Notes under the pieces: generated by a model | Told to the model about the DNA's origin: nothing | Databases searched by the model: none | The model's input: only the letters and a program-made list of their open reading frames with translations | In this document: positions 11,901 to 22,829 of the stretch, one piece after another | Layout of the letters: every line of letters begins with the position of its first letter | Numbering within the stretch: position 1 is the first letter of the stretch | Program-made: the position numbers and the translations under genes | Assembly: GCA_023512835.1 (NCBI GenBank) | Contig: CM042086.1 | Coordinates: 17,265,820-17,329,819, forward strand | Length of the DNA stretch: 64,000 nt | DNA from: Taxillus chinensis | Lineage: Eukaryota; Streptophyta; Magnoliopsida; Santalales; Loranthaceae | Reading direction: 5' to 3'

Positions 11901-14900
11901 CCATTCTCGGGATTTATGATATAAAAGGAATTAATGTATAACAGTAATACCTCTTTTGCAAACTCTGTAGGAAGAATGTCAACAGCTGAACATATAACAC
12001 CCTTTCCCGCCATATTATGATGGTGTGAATCAGATAAAGGATCATATCTGGGAACCATGATTAACCGCAATAGGAATTAGAAATTGTAATCTGTTTTTAA
12101 TGTATGACATGCAGAGAAGAGACAGAGAGGATCGGATGAAAGAGAAGAAAGAAAGAGGAGAAATTAAAATGAACTTATAAAAACAACTGGCAAATCTGTT
12201 ACAACATGGACGCATAAATTTACAGACTAGAACCCAAAATCATAAGTTAGAAAAATATTTTTAAAATATCATAATGCATACCAATTTTAAACAAGTAAAT
12301 AAGTGGTTTGCAATGAAAACCATCATAGGCAAAGCTATAGCCATTGTTTTATTATTAGTCCAAATATCGCATAAACTTATCACAATGAATGCTACCACAC
12401 TAGGTCATATAAAAATTAAATTAGATGAAAATATTAAAAGTAAAAACAGAAAAAATTTACCATGGGAGCACCATATTATTACCTGAAAAATGGTGAGTCG
12501 AGCGAAGTGGTTTGGTTGACAAACTCCATTGACCCACCAATATCACAAGTTATATCACAGATCCCAACAAGTTCACAGCCTTTCCTAGTTAGGTCACGTA
12601 GCTGCTCTTTACTCAACAACCGGGGGAATCTTTTCTCCCAGTAAACGCAATTGACTGTCACAGGTAAAAACCAGAACCTTATTATAATGTTAAGTTATAA
12701 GATATGAGCATCAAGATGCAGACCAAAAACGTTTGAGTGCTTTAAAATTTTCACAAAAAAAAAAACTAAATAAAATTAGCCACAATAATCAAAAAATTAC
12801 TCAGATATTGAATTCTTTACTCCAGCCCTAGTCATTATACAATAGCCTTGAAAATCAAGCAAATCTCAATTTTACAAGAAACAGGAACTCTGTAAGCAAA
12901 GGGTAAGCATTAATGATGAGGTTATGTGTCACATATTGTTCATTTTATTTCAAGGACATTTTTTGTAGAGTTGCTTTAAAAAAATTCAATCATACTTAGA
13001 CATTCTATTCCTTCAGCATTATATTTTAAACCAAAGTAATGTATATTATTATCGTTCAAAGTAATTGCGTTTCCTTTTGAAACTTTCATTATAATTATTG
13101 TTATTTTTTTACATAATATAAAATGGAGTTATTCGATTTGAAGCCATATCTAAACATACCGTTAACAAAAATGGAGTATTTTCTGTCACATTAGGTCCCC
13201 AATTTAAATGGAGTTTAATGCCATTTTACAGATTCCATTAGGTCCACAATTTTTTGAACAACAAATGGCACATCGCTAATATCACACAAATATGGATTTA
13301 AAACAATGAAAGCACCACAACCTACAAAAAACCTTAAAACCCAAAAACAAAGAACAAAATACATGAATCGTTAACAATAGAAACACAAGTGTATAATTCT
13401 GAAAGGTACGTACCAATAACTGACGCATATGGGGCTACTTTTTTATGGAAAATTGGACTGTAATGTTCAGGATGTGCATAATAATCAGCCTGAAATGGTA
13501 ACGAGGTATGTCAAAGTTTTGGCTCCTCTAACTATAACCATTAACCAAGCAACACGACTGCAACATTTGTTTTAATAATATCATTGATGCATCAACGAAA
13601 AAAGAAAGGCAAAAAAGACTAATATTAGTATGTAGTAGTTCTAAAAAAGATAGGAACTCATAACAAGAAAAGCAAGGGCCTTCTCCATTTAGACTCTGAA
13701 AGCAAGCAAACAAAGTATCCATGAAATGAATATGATGGTCAAAGGCATCTTTCCCACTCCCACATACAATGTGATATTGAGCATGAAAACTCATAGATTT
13801 ACACTATTGCGCAACAAGGGTGTCAGTTCTCATGTTGATGTGTCAGTTCACCAAGTTAAATTTAGAATTATTACAAGTAAATATTCAGCCCAGGTACAAA
13901 TATGCTTTTCTTCATTATCGTGGTCTTTTTTTTAAGGACATCATCAATGAGCATCTTGACTAAATGTCTTCTCAATACAAAGACTAGCCACAAGAAAAAT
14001 CTAATTAAGATGCTTCATTCATTCTCGGAAGAAGAGAGTCTAAAAAGTCTAATAGGAAAGATCATTAAATACTAAGGACACCCCAATTTATATAATGGCA
14101 TGACATACTTTATCAAATACTTGTGTGGGATCTTTATGTTCAACCATATCTTGACAACTCACAACACAACCATATACTTGAAAGGCTCTCTTTGATTTCC
14201 GAGCAGGTGAACTAGCGTCCCCAACCTGAACAAAAAATAATTACTCAATTAGAACAATGCACTAAATACCAAACCAGAATGTAACCATTTTAAATAGTAT
14301 GAAGACACAAATTAACGTGAAGATGAAATTTGCAACTAATTGAAACATCAAGTGATCAACATAATGATAAAATTGCAATAAGTAATAGTATATACCTCTG
14401 CTGTGCGTTGAGCATGAAATGCCAAGCAAATTTGCCCTGATTAGGCAGTGCACAGAATTACTAAAGGGAACAAATCTGTACCCTTCCTTCAGGGTACAAA
14501 TAAAAATATCTATGGAAGATATACATTGGTGAGTTATTGAAGATTAAAGAGCACAACACCAAGATGATACTTGAGAAGTACTACTGCATGCTCATTTGGA
14601 AAAGCAAAGTAACATCTTTTTCTTTTCCCCATTGCAAGCAATCGAAAGAAGAATATTAGTTAAAAAAACAACAAAGAAGTTCAAAATTACCATCTTAAAT
14701 AGCTCTGGAAGTCTGCTTGAATCCACAAAAGTGTGAGGAAGTAGTTTAAATATCTCTTGCGCACCCAGAGAAACTATAGGACAAAATGTATGATATTAGA
14801 CATTCCATTCAAGGAAGAGCCTAGGTCCATTTTGTAGGGCTTACTGACAGAACAAGACATAAAATATACTATGGTTTAATGATCTAAAAGAAAAGAGTAT

Positions 14901-17323
14901 ATTAAGGTTCTTAAATGAAACATAAGAATTGGTAGCTTGAAGTCAAATACAATACAAACACACAATGGGCTCCATAAGAATCGGTAGCTTCAAGAGAAAC
15001 TATAAGTCAAATATAATATACAAACAAAACCCAATGGGCTCCAAATCAGTCAATTCCAACTGCATTGATTAAAAAACCATGAAAAAAAAAACCTATATGC
15101 AGTTTCATGAAATTTTGTTAGTGTTTCTATTTTTTCATTCTTTTCCAATCCAAGAGTTTGGAAGTCACTGCTTTGGAGTTCATTGGGCTGTACGCACCTA
15201 AGGCCTCACTCACATAATGGGTGTGCATAATAAAACTACCCCATATGCTCGTGAGTGTAGGGCAAGCAGGAATACTATGACTGTGTGTGCTAATCCAAAA
15301 CACACAAGTCATCAATTTTAAACATTTAACATTCCTCAACCCACATCTAATAAGAAATCGGCGGAGACCAAGGCCACTGATCATGTGGGGGCTCTCCTGC
15401 CTCCTTTTGGGATTAGGGTGCGAGGGACACCGAGGATACTAATCCTTCTATCTCTTGTTTTGCGAGTGCGCTGGTGGCACTTTATGGGGAGAATTCGCTG
15501 GGTGGCCTGACTGTTCAGCCTTTGTCTGTTTCTGGTCCACTTGATGATGCTATCTTTGGGGAGCCTTGTTTCCCTGAGTGTGTCTCCGATTGGTTGTCAA
15601 AGGCAGAGCCGGAGTGGCTCCATTCTTACAAAGTCATTGGATCTGTGTTAGGGGTGAGTTATGGGGATTGTGAACTTGTTACCTCTGATTTGTTACGGGA
15701 GATCGAAGCCAGGCTTCAAGCCCGAAAGGATACTGTCACGCCTTCTCGGCAATCCACGAGACCTGGGTCTAAAAGTGTGCGAGGGCTTAAACAGTTCGCA
15801 TCTTCGATTAATTATGATGTCGGGAGTTTTTAGACTTCTACGTAAGGTAGTCAGATGATCTGTCTCTTAGGAGTTCTTGGGTTCTTCCCATAAGTGGGTT
15901 GTTTCATGTTGTTTCTTGTTGGATTCTTGTGGTCTTATTGTAATATTTGTATGAACTCTTTTCTTTTCTTGGGTATGACTATCCTCTACCTTTTTTTATG
16001 TACTTTTATTTTCTCTTAATGTAATATTTATTACTTATAAAAAAATTAACTTCACATAGCAAAATTTTATAAAATTATGATCAAGAGAAGATTATAAAAT
16101 CATCATTTTAAAATTCAAGATATTGTAATACCATTTCCTGAGCCAGTGAACACAAACACTAGAGGACAAACTCCCATTGGTAGTCCTTGTGTAGATATCT
16201 CTTCACCCACGGAAATCACTGCAGCCTTTGCGGCAGCCAGGGAAGAATACATGTAAGATGCACCCAGTGAAAGGAAAGGTGTTGAATATCCAAGATTTAA
16301 ATACCCTGCAAAAGGAATAAATAAAAATCATGAAAACATTTTATAACACGGAAATCAAATAACTAGAGACTCGCACTTTGATAACATTAATATTGTTTCA
16401 AGGAAGTTAATAATGTTCACAGCATTTTTCTTTGATAAACCAAGGATATGAATATTCAGTAATATGTGGCCAAGTCACTGCTAGAGATATGATTTACTTG
16501 AACTGAACTTGCCCTACGTATTTTCTGTTTAAGTTGACATATGTAGCACACCCAACTAGTACATAGGATAAAATATAAACGGATAGAGATGATCTAAAGC
16601 AAAATTTCAAATTTAAATGTATTAATCAACCAAAGGAATTAAGGAAAACGGCACGTACGCATTCCCAAACCATGTAAGAAGTCAATTAGTCCAGCTCTAC
16701 CAGCAAATTTTCCAAATGCAAGTAATCTCCTTCCGTGGTCCCCAACAATAAGCTCATAGTCATACAAAGACACCCTTTCTGCTAAGATCTAAAAAAAAAC
16801 TTAAATCAGAAAACCAAAATCAAGTAAAATTTATTATAAATTTTTAGCGTTGATTTTGCATATAATAAAACGGCTGATGCCTTATCTAACAGAGGCATGT
16901 TTTCTTTTTGCGCCTTGTGGGTGTGGGAGAAGAAGGAATAAGCTCTATCTGGAAGAATCATATCCAACTGCATAAAGGAAAAAAGATTACTGTCAATATC
17001 TAGCGATTTAAAAAGATAACTGCTGGCATTTAAAACTAATAGAACAAGGAGAGAGTGAAAGGAAAAGGAAAATTTTGAACCTTGGGTTGTTTAATGCCTA
17101 GAATGAGGCCACATTCTGACAAGTCCTCTGATATCTCACAACCAACATCCTCAAAGGCTGCATCATGAAAAATGCGCTTGGTGGATGGCTGCACTATTAT
17201 ACGGGCCACTTCTCCATTGCCACTATGAAGAAGACGAGCGCAATGTGCAGGAGTAAGAGGTACCCTTCGCTCCCACATGTTTGAAGACTCAGACAAAATT
17301 CCAATGATTCCATTACCAAGCAT
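2930..17323 (-). CDS. LKR/SDH: Bifunctional lysine-ketoglutarate reductase / saccharopine dehydrogenase (24 coding exons)
   Basis: The cytosolic enzyme performs the first two steps of lysine catabolism: lysine plus 2-oxoglutarate to saccharopine (LKR), then saccharopine to aminoadipate semialdehyde plus glutamate (SDH). Exons in transcript order: 17081–17323, 16881–16967, 16659–16788, 16132–16305, 14691–14773, 14109–14225, 13414–13489, 12483–12654, 11951–12047, 11697–11863, 11294–11351, 11034–11174, 10059–10406, 9762–9842, 9500–9565, 7851–7968, 6438–6567, 5964–6043, 5566–5724, 4048–4282, 3850–3958, 3482–3643, 3326–3395, 2930–2982. They total 3156 bases (1051 residues), close to the Arabidopsis enzyme, with phases agreeing at every junction. 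The LKR part covers roughly residues 5–480 (WERRVPLTP near the start, [12 protein letters not shown] in exon 8). After a linker, the SDH Rossmann motif [10 protein letters not shown] lies near residue 579, followed by [12 protein letters not shown] and YCGGLPSP. Introns 2 and 19 use GC donors. The gene looks intact. Confidence 0.96.
4440..5290. mobile_element. Decayed MITE inside LKR/SDH intron 19
   Basis: The stretch at about 4450–4550 aligns with 40600–40720 (both carry CATAGCTAAAGTTA, TCTCTAATGCAT, an A-rich run, then a TTTAGC-type segment). About 5230–5290 aligns with 41060–41150 near that element's other end. Both have a C-rich middle, here 4580–4640. This intron therefore carries a relative of the Harbinger-like MITE at 40590–41197. 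Ends and target duplication are not clear here. Confidence 0.55.
7024..7310 (+). repeat. Intronic repeat copy 1 (LINE-tail-like) in LKR/SDH intron 16
   Basis: 7060–7170 matches 7450–7570 in direct orientation with moderate divergence (shared pieces include CAAGTGG.CATCAG, TATTAGAAATCAA, GACTATCTTCATTCC and GATTTCTAAAGG). The copy ends in TTACTTATAAAAAA, like the plus-strand LINE remnant ending near 16046, so it may be the 3' tail of a LINE. Confidence 0.5.
7339..7690 (+). repeat. Intronic repeat copies (GCTGTTGCAC... unit) in LKR/SDH intron 16
   Basis: A unit of about 85–105 bp starting GCTGTTGCACA and ending ACTACTATCACTTTG occurs at 7339–7443 and again at 7601–7682. Between them sits the second copy of the 7060 repeat. 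The order is unit–repeat–unit, so this intron grew by duplication. Confidence 0.6.
8130..8760 (+). mobile_element. Decayed L1-type LINE, reverse transcriptase fragment, in LKR/SDH intron 15
   Basis: Plus-strand translation, antisense to the host gene, shows plant L1 reverse transcriptase landmarks in order across frameshifts: NPLSPMLFV (about 8143), [12 protein letters not shown] (about 8278; the catalytic FADD appears as FTDD), and a C-terminal stretch with IEHRLAG followed by [14 protein letters not shown] in another frame (8530–8650). Stops and frameshifts show it is dead. Sequence at 8820–8880 resembles the tail at 7195–7255. Confidence 0.8.
8881..9499. other. Unassigned part of LKR/SDH intron 15
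   Basis: About 600 bp between the LINE remnant and exon 15. It contains short open frames (for example 9046–9270, plus) that I could not match to a family. The phrase CTCCCTCAAGG near 8990 is often seen in transposon-derived DNA, but that is weak evidence. Confidence 0.4.
9991..10074. repeat. 42-bp tandem duplication spanning the exon 13 splice donor of LKR/SDH
   Basis: Positions 9991–10032 and 10033–10074 are two 42-bp copies differing at two bases. On the minus strand each carries the last exon 13 codons (GAGGATGCGGA.GAG) followed by a GTATG donor. The exon-proximal donor (intron from 10058) gives a coherent protein; using the distal copy would read into an in-frame TAG. Confidence 0.9.
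15370..16046 (+). mobile_element. Decayed LINE ORF1-like fragment with A-rich tail, in LKR/SDH intron 4
   Basis: An open frame at 15474–15833 (119 residues) ends [13 protein letters not shown], resembling the basic region plus SINYD/SVNYD that often closes or links ORF1-type proteins of plant LINEs. About 200 bp later the sequence ends in ATTACTTATAAAAAAA, a typical LINE 3' end. The orientation is opposite to the gene. The family call rests on these two traits; the N-terminal half ([20 protein letters not shown]) is not recognised. Confidence 0.55.
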
Positions 17324-19390
17324 GGTGAATTTATCTGTTCCATTAAACCAATCGGAACAAGAGGAAATATTAAATTATCAGGGTCACCCTGATGCCAATC
17401 AATCTCTTCTACTTACTAGAAATCATTATATGCCTAGATTGAGTTAAGGTGGCTCATACGAACCCCTTCAAGTCATCCCGTTAATTCACAGACAATTTTT
17501 CTAGAATTTCAGGAAAAAAAATGAAGACTGCTGCTTCACCACAAAATAAAAATTGATAATTGCTACAAACCAACACTTTAAATTGTTTCTCATACCAAGA
17601 TAATTAATTAAAAAAATAAAAAGATATATGAGAACCCTACTGAATCCAGAGGCCTTAGAATATTTTACTTTCTTTAAAATTTTCAAATGGAATATCATGT
17701 TCAGGGGGCCATTTCTAGTGATTCACAACGCAGAGATAATAAACAAAAAAAAAAAAAAAACTATGCATGGATGTGTTATACCAATTTTCAGCAACACTTC
17801 ATCTTATTACAAAATACGTAATTTAAATATAGAACACCAACTTAAAGACTGCTCAATAATCCAAAATTGAGCCTTCTCCATGGAATGCTCCAGAAGTTAG
17901 CAGTAAGGTTTTTGTTTTAAATAATGAGAATCAGGTACCCAGTGGAGACACCTGTGATCAAGCAATAAATAGTCCTTTAAAGAGTGACAGGACTCACAGT
18001 ATTCGTGTTGTGAAACAAAAACTATAAATTTGCAACTCTAGCAAAAATTGTAAGTCCGGCATAATAACATTACGAAATAGAGGCCAGTCCAATTATTATA
18101 ATTTATTTTGGTTAATTGCTAGCCATTCCCAAGCAATTGAGATAAGGGCTCGGTTGTTATTGTTGTTGTATTTTGGTTCGCTGCTGCTCCGGTTTCAATA
18201 TAAGACTGAGGCATGTGTTTGGACCTTGCCATATATACAAACGCTCCATGCAGAGCACTTTAAGTACTCTACTGGCACGAGATGATGGGTCAAGTGTATT
18301 GAGTATGACTTGAATATTAGGAGTTGAGTTAGTATGGGTATTATAATAAAATTACTGGGCTTAGTGTCTTTATATATTATATAACTATATAATATACTGT
18401 CTATTCAATTTCAATTGGTAATATAATTTTTACTTCTCTTTCGTCTCTAATTTTCTCTCTAACGAGTTTATAATTCCAGATCAAGAATTCAAAATCTTGA
18501 AACTTAATGCATATGAATTTAACCAAAGTCGAGCTCCTTTGGCAGGGAAAATCAAAATATGCTGCTTGTCAAAAAAAAATCGTCCATGCTCTCTATTTTC
18601 AAACTGCCACAAAATTCCCGTCCCGTTCTCCTAACAAAAACCCACTTAAGAGATCGAATCCGCGCAACGCTCTGGATTTGGAGTTTGAGACCCGACCCAC
18701 AACCCATCACCATCCGGAGAACAACCCGCTTAGCACCATCCAGTGAAAAGGAAGGGGGGTTACCACCAACCAACCAAACCAAGGAACAGCGCGTGTAAAG
18801 ACGGATGGCATATTCCTCACACCGCTTCACCCACATTTAGCAACAAAAGGCAAGGCTACCAAACACATCAACAAACAAAGAATATGCAACTACTCAAAGG
18901 CGCTAGCGAAATGGTTAGTTGAGGGCCTTCACCGAGCATGGTAGCCCTGGGCAGCAGCAAGCATTGTGGGCATAAGATCAAAAAGAAAAACGTCGAAACA
19001 TGAAAAACGACAGCATGTACTAAAATGCAGAACACACCGCGAGACGCAATAACCAACAACAAGTAGTCAAACGATCATATATATATGATCCAGAAATTCA
19101 ACAACAAAACAAAATGCAACGAACGACATAAAAGAGGAGAGGCCGATCAATCGAAATCAAGAAACTCACCGCTCTTCTATGCTGCTATCAAGGGCCAGCA
19201 CCCGTGTCGCCTTCCGAAGCGAGAGAGAGAGAGAGAGAGAGGATTCAGATTGGCTTCTTTGTTTTGCATGTGTTTGTGGCAAATTGAAGGATGAGACAGA
19301 GAGAGGGGGAGAGAGAGAGAGACGGAGCTGAAGAAACACGAGTAGACCCAGCCAACCAATCGGAAGTGAAGGCAAAATCACAGCCACAAT
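17324..19390 (-). promoter_or_regulatory. LKR/SDH 5' leader with probable 5'UTR intron
   Basis: Upstream of the ATG at 17321–17323 the minus strand has an acceptor (GGAACAG, exon resumes at 17334). About 1.8 kb further up is a strong donor, GAGCG then GTGAGTTT (intron from 19169). An untranslated first exon at about 19170–19340, rich in GA/CT repeats (19221–19242, 19294–19322), would splice to 17334. In between lies non-coding DNA with an A-run at 17745–17760. Splicing and transcription start are inferred from sequence only. Confidence 0.5.
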
Positions 19391-20292
19391 TAAAATATAA
19401 GAAATGATTATACGTGCAATCTCAGTATCGTATTTATTTATTTATTTCCTTTGTGCAATCATTTATTATGATTATTTACTGATTATGAAATATACGTAAC
19501 ATTACTCACCCTCACCCACATTCGAACACGTGTATTTGCTGATTCAATTTGATTCCGACGGTTCAAGTAATCAAGTCATGCTGCTGACGCCTTGTCTTTA
19601 TCATACCTCCAAAAACAAAAAAAAACAAAAAGTAAAAAAACAAAAACAAAAAGTTGTAGTACGGTTATATATATATAAAAATTAAAGGATGGACGTCATC
19701 AGAGTGCGTGCTGGCTATTTATTGGGCAATGTATAAATGTCCTCCGGTAATGGATTCAAACATCCAACTAGCGTTACTATTATTAACTTTTAGGTGTAAA
19801 AGATTCAAGTGCTTTTAATGTTGCCAATTTGATACAAGCATTTTAAAACAATATTTTAAATTTGAGATTAATTGGTATTTTAAATATTTAAAATAATAAT
19901 AATTTTAAAAATAAGTAAATATTTTACATGAGAAAATAAATCTAGATATCTCAAATCACATAAAATTTTGGAGACAAGGATGTTTTTTTTCTTCCTCTCC
20001 TCCTCTTTAGGTGCAGCGCTACTGTTATATGAACCTTGTCCCCATTGCATCTCTCACGTGGTTACGTGACTCCTGCCTCCGCCACTGGTCAATCTCCCCT
20101 TGCTACTACGCGATCTCCCCCTCCGTTAGTCGATCTCCCCAACTGCTGCGCAATCTCCCTCCGCCATTGGTTGATCTCCTTGCTGCTGTGCAATACTCCC
20201 CCCCCCCTCCTCTCCTCCTCCTCCTCCTCTAGGCGTCGCTGCACAACCCCACCCCCCACTATTTCACAACCCCTATGCCCTACCACTACTTG
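19391..20292. other. Probable LKR/SDH promoter, then GC-rich low-complexity DNA flanking the retrotransposon block
   Basis: 19391–19980 is AT-rich intergenic DNA (A-rich 19617–19650, TATATATATA near 19668) likely to contain the LKR/SDH promoter. 20040–20290 is C-rich with imperfect repeats of a CGATCTCCCC-type phrase. Similar C/G-rich DNA resumes at 33583–33740 beyond the insertion block, so both are halves of one interrupted sequence. Open frames here are low-complexity artefacts. Confidence 0.5.
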
Positions 20293-21186
20293 ATCCCTGT
20301 AAAGACTCGTATTTGGGTAGTTTTGAGAGATAGTCATTCTATGGGAATGTAACTATCTGGACGGTAGTGTAGTCATCGATGTGAGCATTTTGACTGTACT
20401 TGGGCTCGATTTCGAGTCGGGGCCCCGTTTGACCCGAATGTTGACTTTCTCGGGGTTTATTGGTTGACTTTGCGTTTGAGCAGTCAATTGCATGTGATAA
20501 TATCAGTCTAGTATTGTGCTCGTCATTTTGAGCGTTTTGACTGTAGTTTGACTCAATTTAGAGTTCGGGGCCTTGGAGGTCAAATTTTGTGTTGGGAGGT
20601 CAATTATTGACTGGGTCAATGGTTGACTAGGTCGATTGACCGCGAAATATAAATAAAAGAAAAAAAAAGAAGCTTGCACTTTACGTTATCACGTTTGTGC
20701 GTTTGAGAGAGAGAGAGCTTGGAGGCCTTGGCGATTTGAGGCGATTTAGGTTCGTGTGTAAGGACCCGTACCTTGAGTTAGTCAGTTTGGCCTCCTGAGT
20801 AGAGTTTTTCTAGATTTTGACCTAGTAAATGGACTCCAATGAATTCACGTGCAAAAGGAAAGATGCTTAGAATGGTGTCCTCTATCTACCACAGAAGTTT
20901 CAGGCCAAATGGACATGTATGTGAGGTGCACGTGAAATGGTCCAATTCACGTTCAAGTGTAATTGTCTTCTAAATGATGCAAGGAGGCTAGGGGTGAAGT
21001 TTGAGAGCATTTGGAGTCCATATGGAGTTGCACGTGAATTGGGGAATTCACGTGCAAATTGGCGTACAGGCATATTTTTGCATGGTTCCCTTGGTTTTGT
21101 CATTCTAATCATCTTTCTCCAAAGGACCATGTTGAAATTCTGAGTAGTTTGGCCTATAGGGGTGCGTAAAGGTGCTAACTTGTGTG

Positions 21187-21264
21187 ATCAAAACTACGTC
21201 GTTTTGATGCTGGGATTCACTTAATCAAAACTACGTCGTTTTGATGCTGTGTTGTCTATATAAG
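21187..21264 (+). promoter_or_regulatory. LTR promoter: paired ACGT palindromes and TATA box
   Basis: CAAAACTACGTCGTTTTGAT occurs at about 21187 and again at about 21226, followed by TATATAAG at 21257–21264. The same layout is in the 3' LTR (TATA at 30772–30779), so it is conserved in the element. Further upstream, CACGTG lies at 20846, 20929, 21031 and 21049. Promoter function is inferred. Confidence 0.55.
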
Positions 21265-21776
21265 GAGGAGAAGCCCTCTGTTTTAGGTTTAGGGTTCTCT
21301 TCAGTGCTGCACCGTCGTAGAGAGAGAGAGAGAGAGCTAGAGAGAGAGAAGGAAGGGGAAGTTCTACCTACGTCCTCCGGTCCTGGGCCGGGGGCGAGTA
21401 TGGGTTATATGCGTTATATTCTATTTATATGTAAATTCAATTAGGTGTGACCTCTATATGAATGTTGGCCTTAGTGGCGTTTGGTGTGATTTTCGAGGTT
21501 GGGTGTGTTAGGGCATGTTAAGTGTTTGATAAAATGCCGGGTGTGGATATGCCGTTCGTATGAATATGCCTGTGTATGCTCGAACGTGTTCGACATAATG
21601 CCTGGGAGGCTACGCATATTATGTGTTTGAAATAATAGTGTTATGGATGGTTTGTGAGCTCGTGAATATATGCATGCTAAGTGTTCGACGTTATTCCCGT
21701 GTGACTAAGATACTAAGTGTTTGATGTTATGCTGTTTGAAGCCCGGGACATTTGCTGCTGGTTTAAACCGGTGGGT

Positions 21777-21935
21777 CAGGAAGCCTGGGATCGTTTTGTG
21801 GAACCCGGTGGTCATGGAAGCCTGGAATCGTTTTGTGGAACCCGGTGGCCGGGGAAGCCTGGATGTTTTGTGGAACCCGTGGGTCATGAAGCCCCAGGAT
21901 CGTGGAACCCGGGGACAGTTGGCTGGTTGAAACTG
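21777..21935 (+). repeat. Imperfect ~37-bp tandem repeats in the 5' LTR of element A
   Basis: Three to four units of the type GGAAGCCTGG.(A)TCGTTTTGTGGAACCCGG. The matching part of the 3' LTR (31370–31540) shows only loosely related GGAACCCGGTG-type units, so the array changed after insertion or recombined. Confidence 0.7.
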
Positions 21936-22418
21936 GAAGCCCAGGTTTTTTGTACGTGATTTGATTGTGTTTGTCATATAGCTTGTCACTATATCTCGGT
22001 GGAATAATTGTATCACGACACAACACTTGTACACAAGGCATGTAGATATTAGGTGCATGGGATGGGTTGAGAGACATGATCCCTACTTGAGCCGTGGTTG
22101 CTCACCCCTCCTACCATGTTTTCTTTATGAACCTACGAGCGTTAGGTGGGACCCCAAGGTGGAAGACCTTATTTACTTTATCGTTTATGTTATTTTTATT
22201 GAATTGATGTAACCCCAGATGGGATGGGATTGAAAGGATTTCGTTGTAATAAACTAATTTGGATTATTTTTTTTTATGAACATTGCTTTCTTGAATGTGT
22301 TTGTGGATATTTTAAATATAATATTCTTGGTTTGTATCCTAACCCCTTTGCCCTCCGTGTGGGTAAAGGGAAGTCACGCACCGGTTTCCTCGGGTTGGAA
22401 ATCCGGGGCGTGACAATA

Positions 22419-22429
22419 TGGTATCGAGC
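22419..22429 (+). other. Primer-binding site of element A
   Basis: TGGTATCGAGC starts three bases after the 5' LTR. This is the common plant initiator-tRNA-Met site TGGTATCAGAGC with one base missing. Confidence 0.75.
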
Positions 22430-22829
22430 ATGGTCTAGTTGCCTAGGGTAGTGGGCGGACTTGCTTATCTTGAGTCCCTTGGAGGAGCCTGGAGGGACAT
22501 GCCCGATCAACATGGTCCTCTTTGAGCCTCCAAGGTGTACTTAGGGTAGTCCGGTCTTGTGGTAGGATTTGCATGCATTGGCATTAGGGCACTAGTTGTA
22601 TTTGTTGTCATGTGTGAAGGATGTGCGCATAACATGATTATGTGTGAACCGTGCAACTCGAATATTCTTGGAATGCCTTGGGTATGACTACAATGTGGAC
22701 CGTGAACTCGTGAAATGTGATTGATGCAATGTATGTGTGTAATGTCATGTGTTGGTGAAATTGATCGGTGGGGTAGGAGGTAAGGACGCGATAGATTATA
22801 AAAAAAAAAAAAATTTGTTCCGACGTAGT

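Larger units (their letters stand above)
20757..22415 (+). repeat. 5' LTR of element A
   Basis: Starts TGTAAGGACCCGTACC and ends GGGGCGTGACA. It aligns along its length with 30276–32012. U3 contains several CACGTG motifs, a pair of ACGT-core palindromes and a TATATAAG box; GA repeats at 21319–21350 follow. Relative to the 3' LTR it lacks about 80 bp (after 21360) and has an expanded repeat at 21777–21935. Confidence 0.9.

Noticed and set aside
14396..14436. Possible 41-bp exon of LKR/SDH with acceptor-like and donor-like borders
   Set aside because: Its length would break the frame, while exons 5 and 6 join directly in phase 0 and give the expected protein. At most a cryptic or poison exon; only RNA data could show it.
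20011..20337. Ser/Pro/Leu-rich frames near 20.0–20.3 kb
   Set aside because: Low-complexity C-rich DNA; no conserved domain, and part is LTR sequence.
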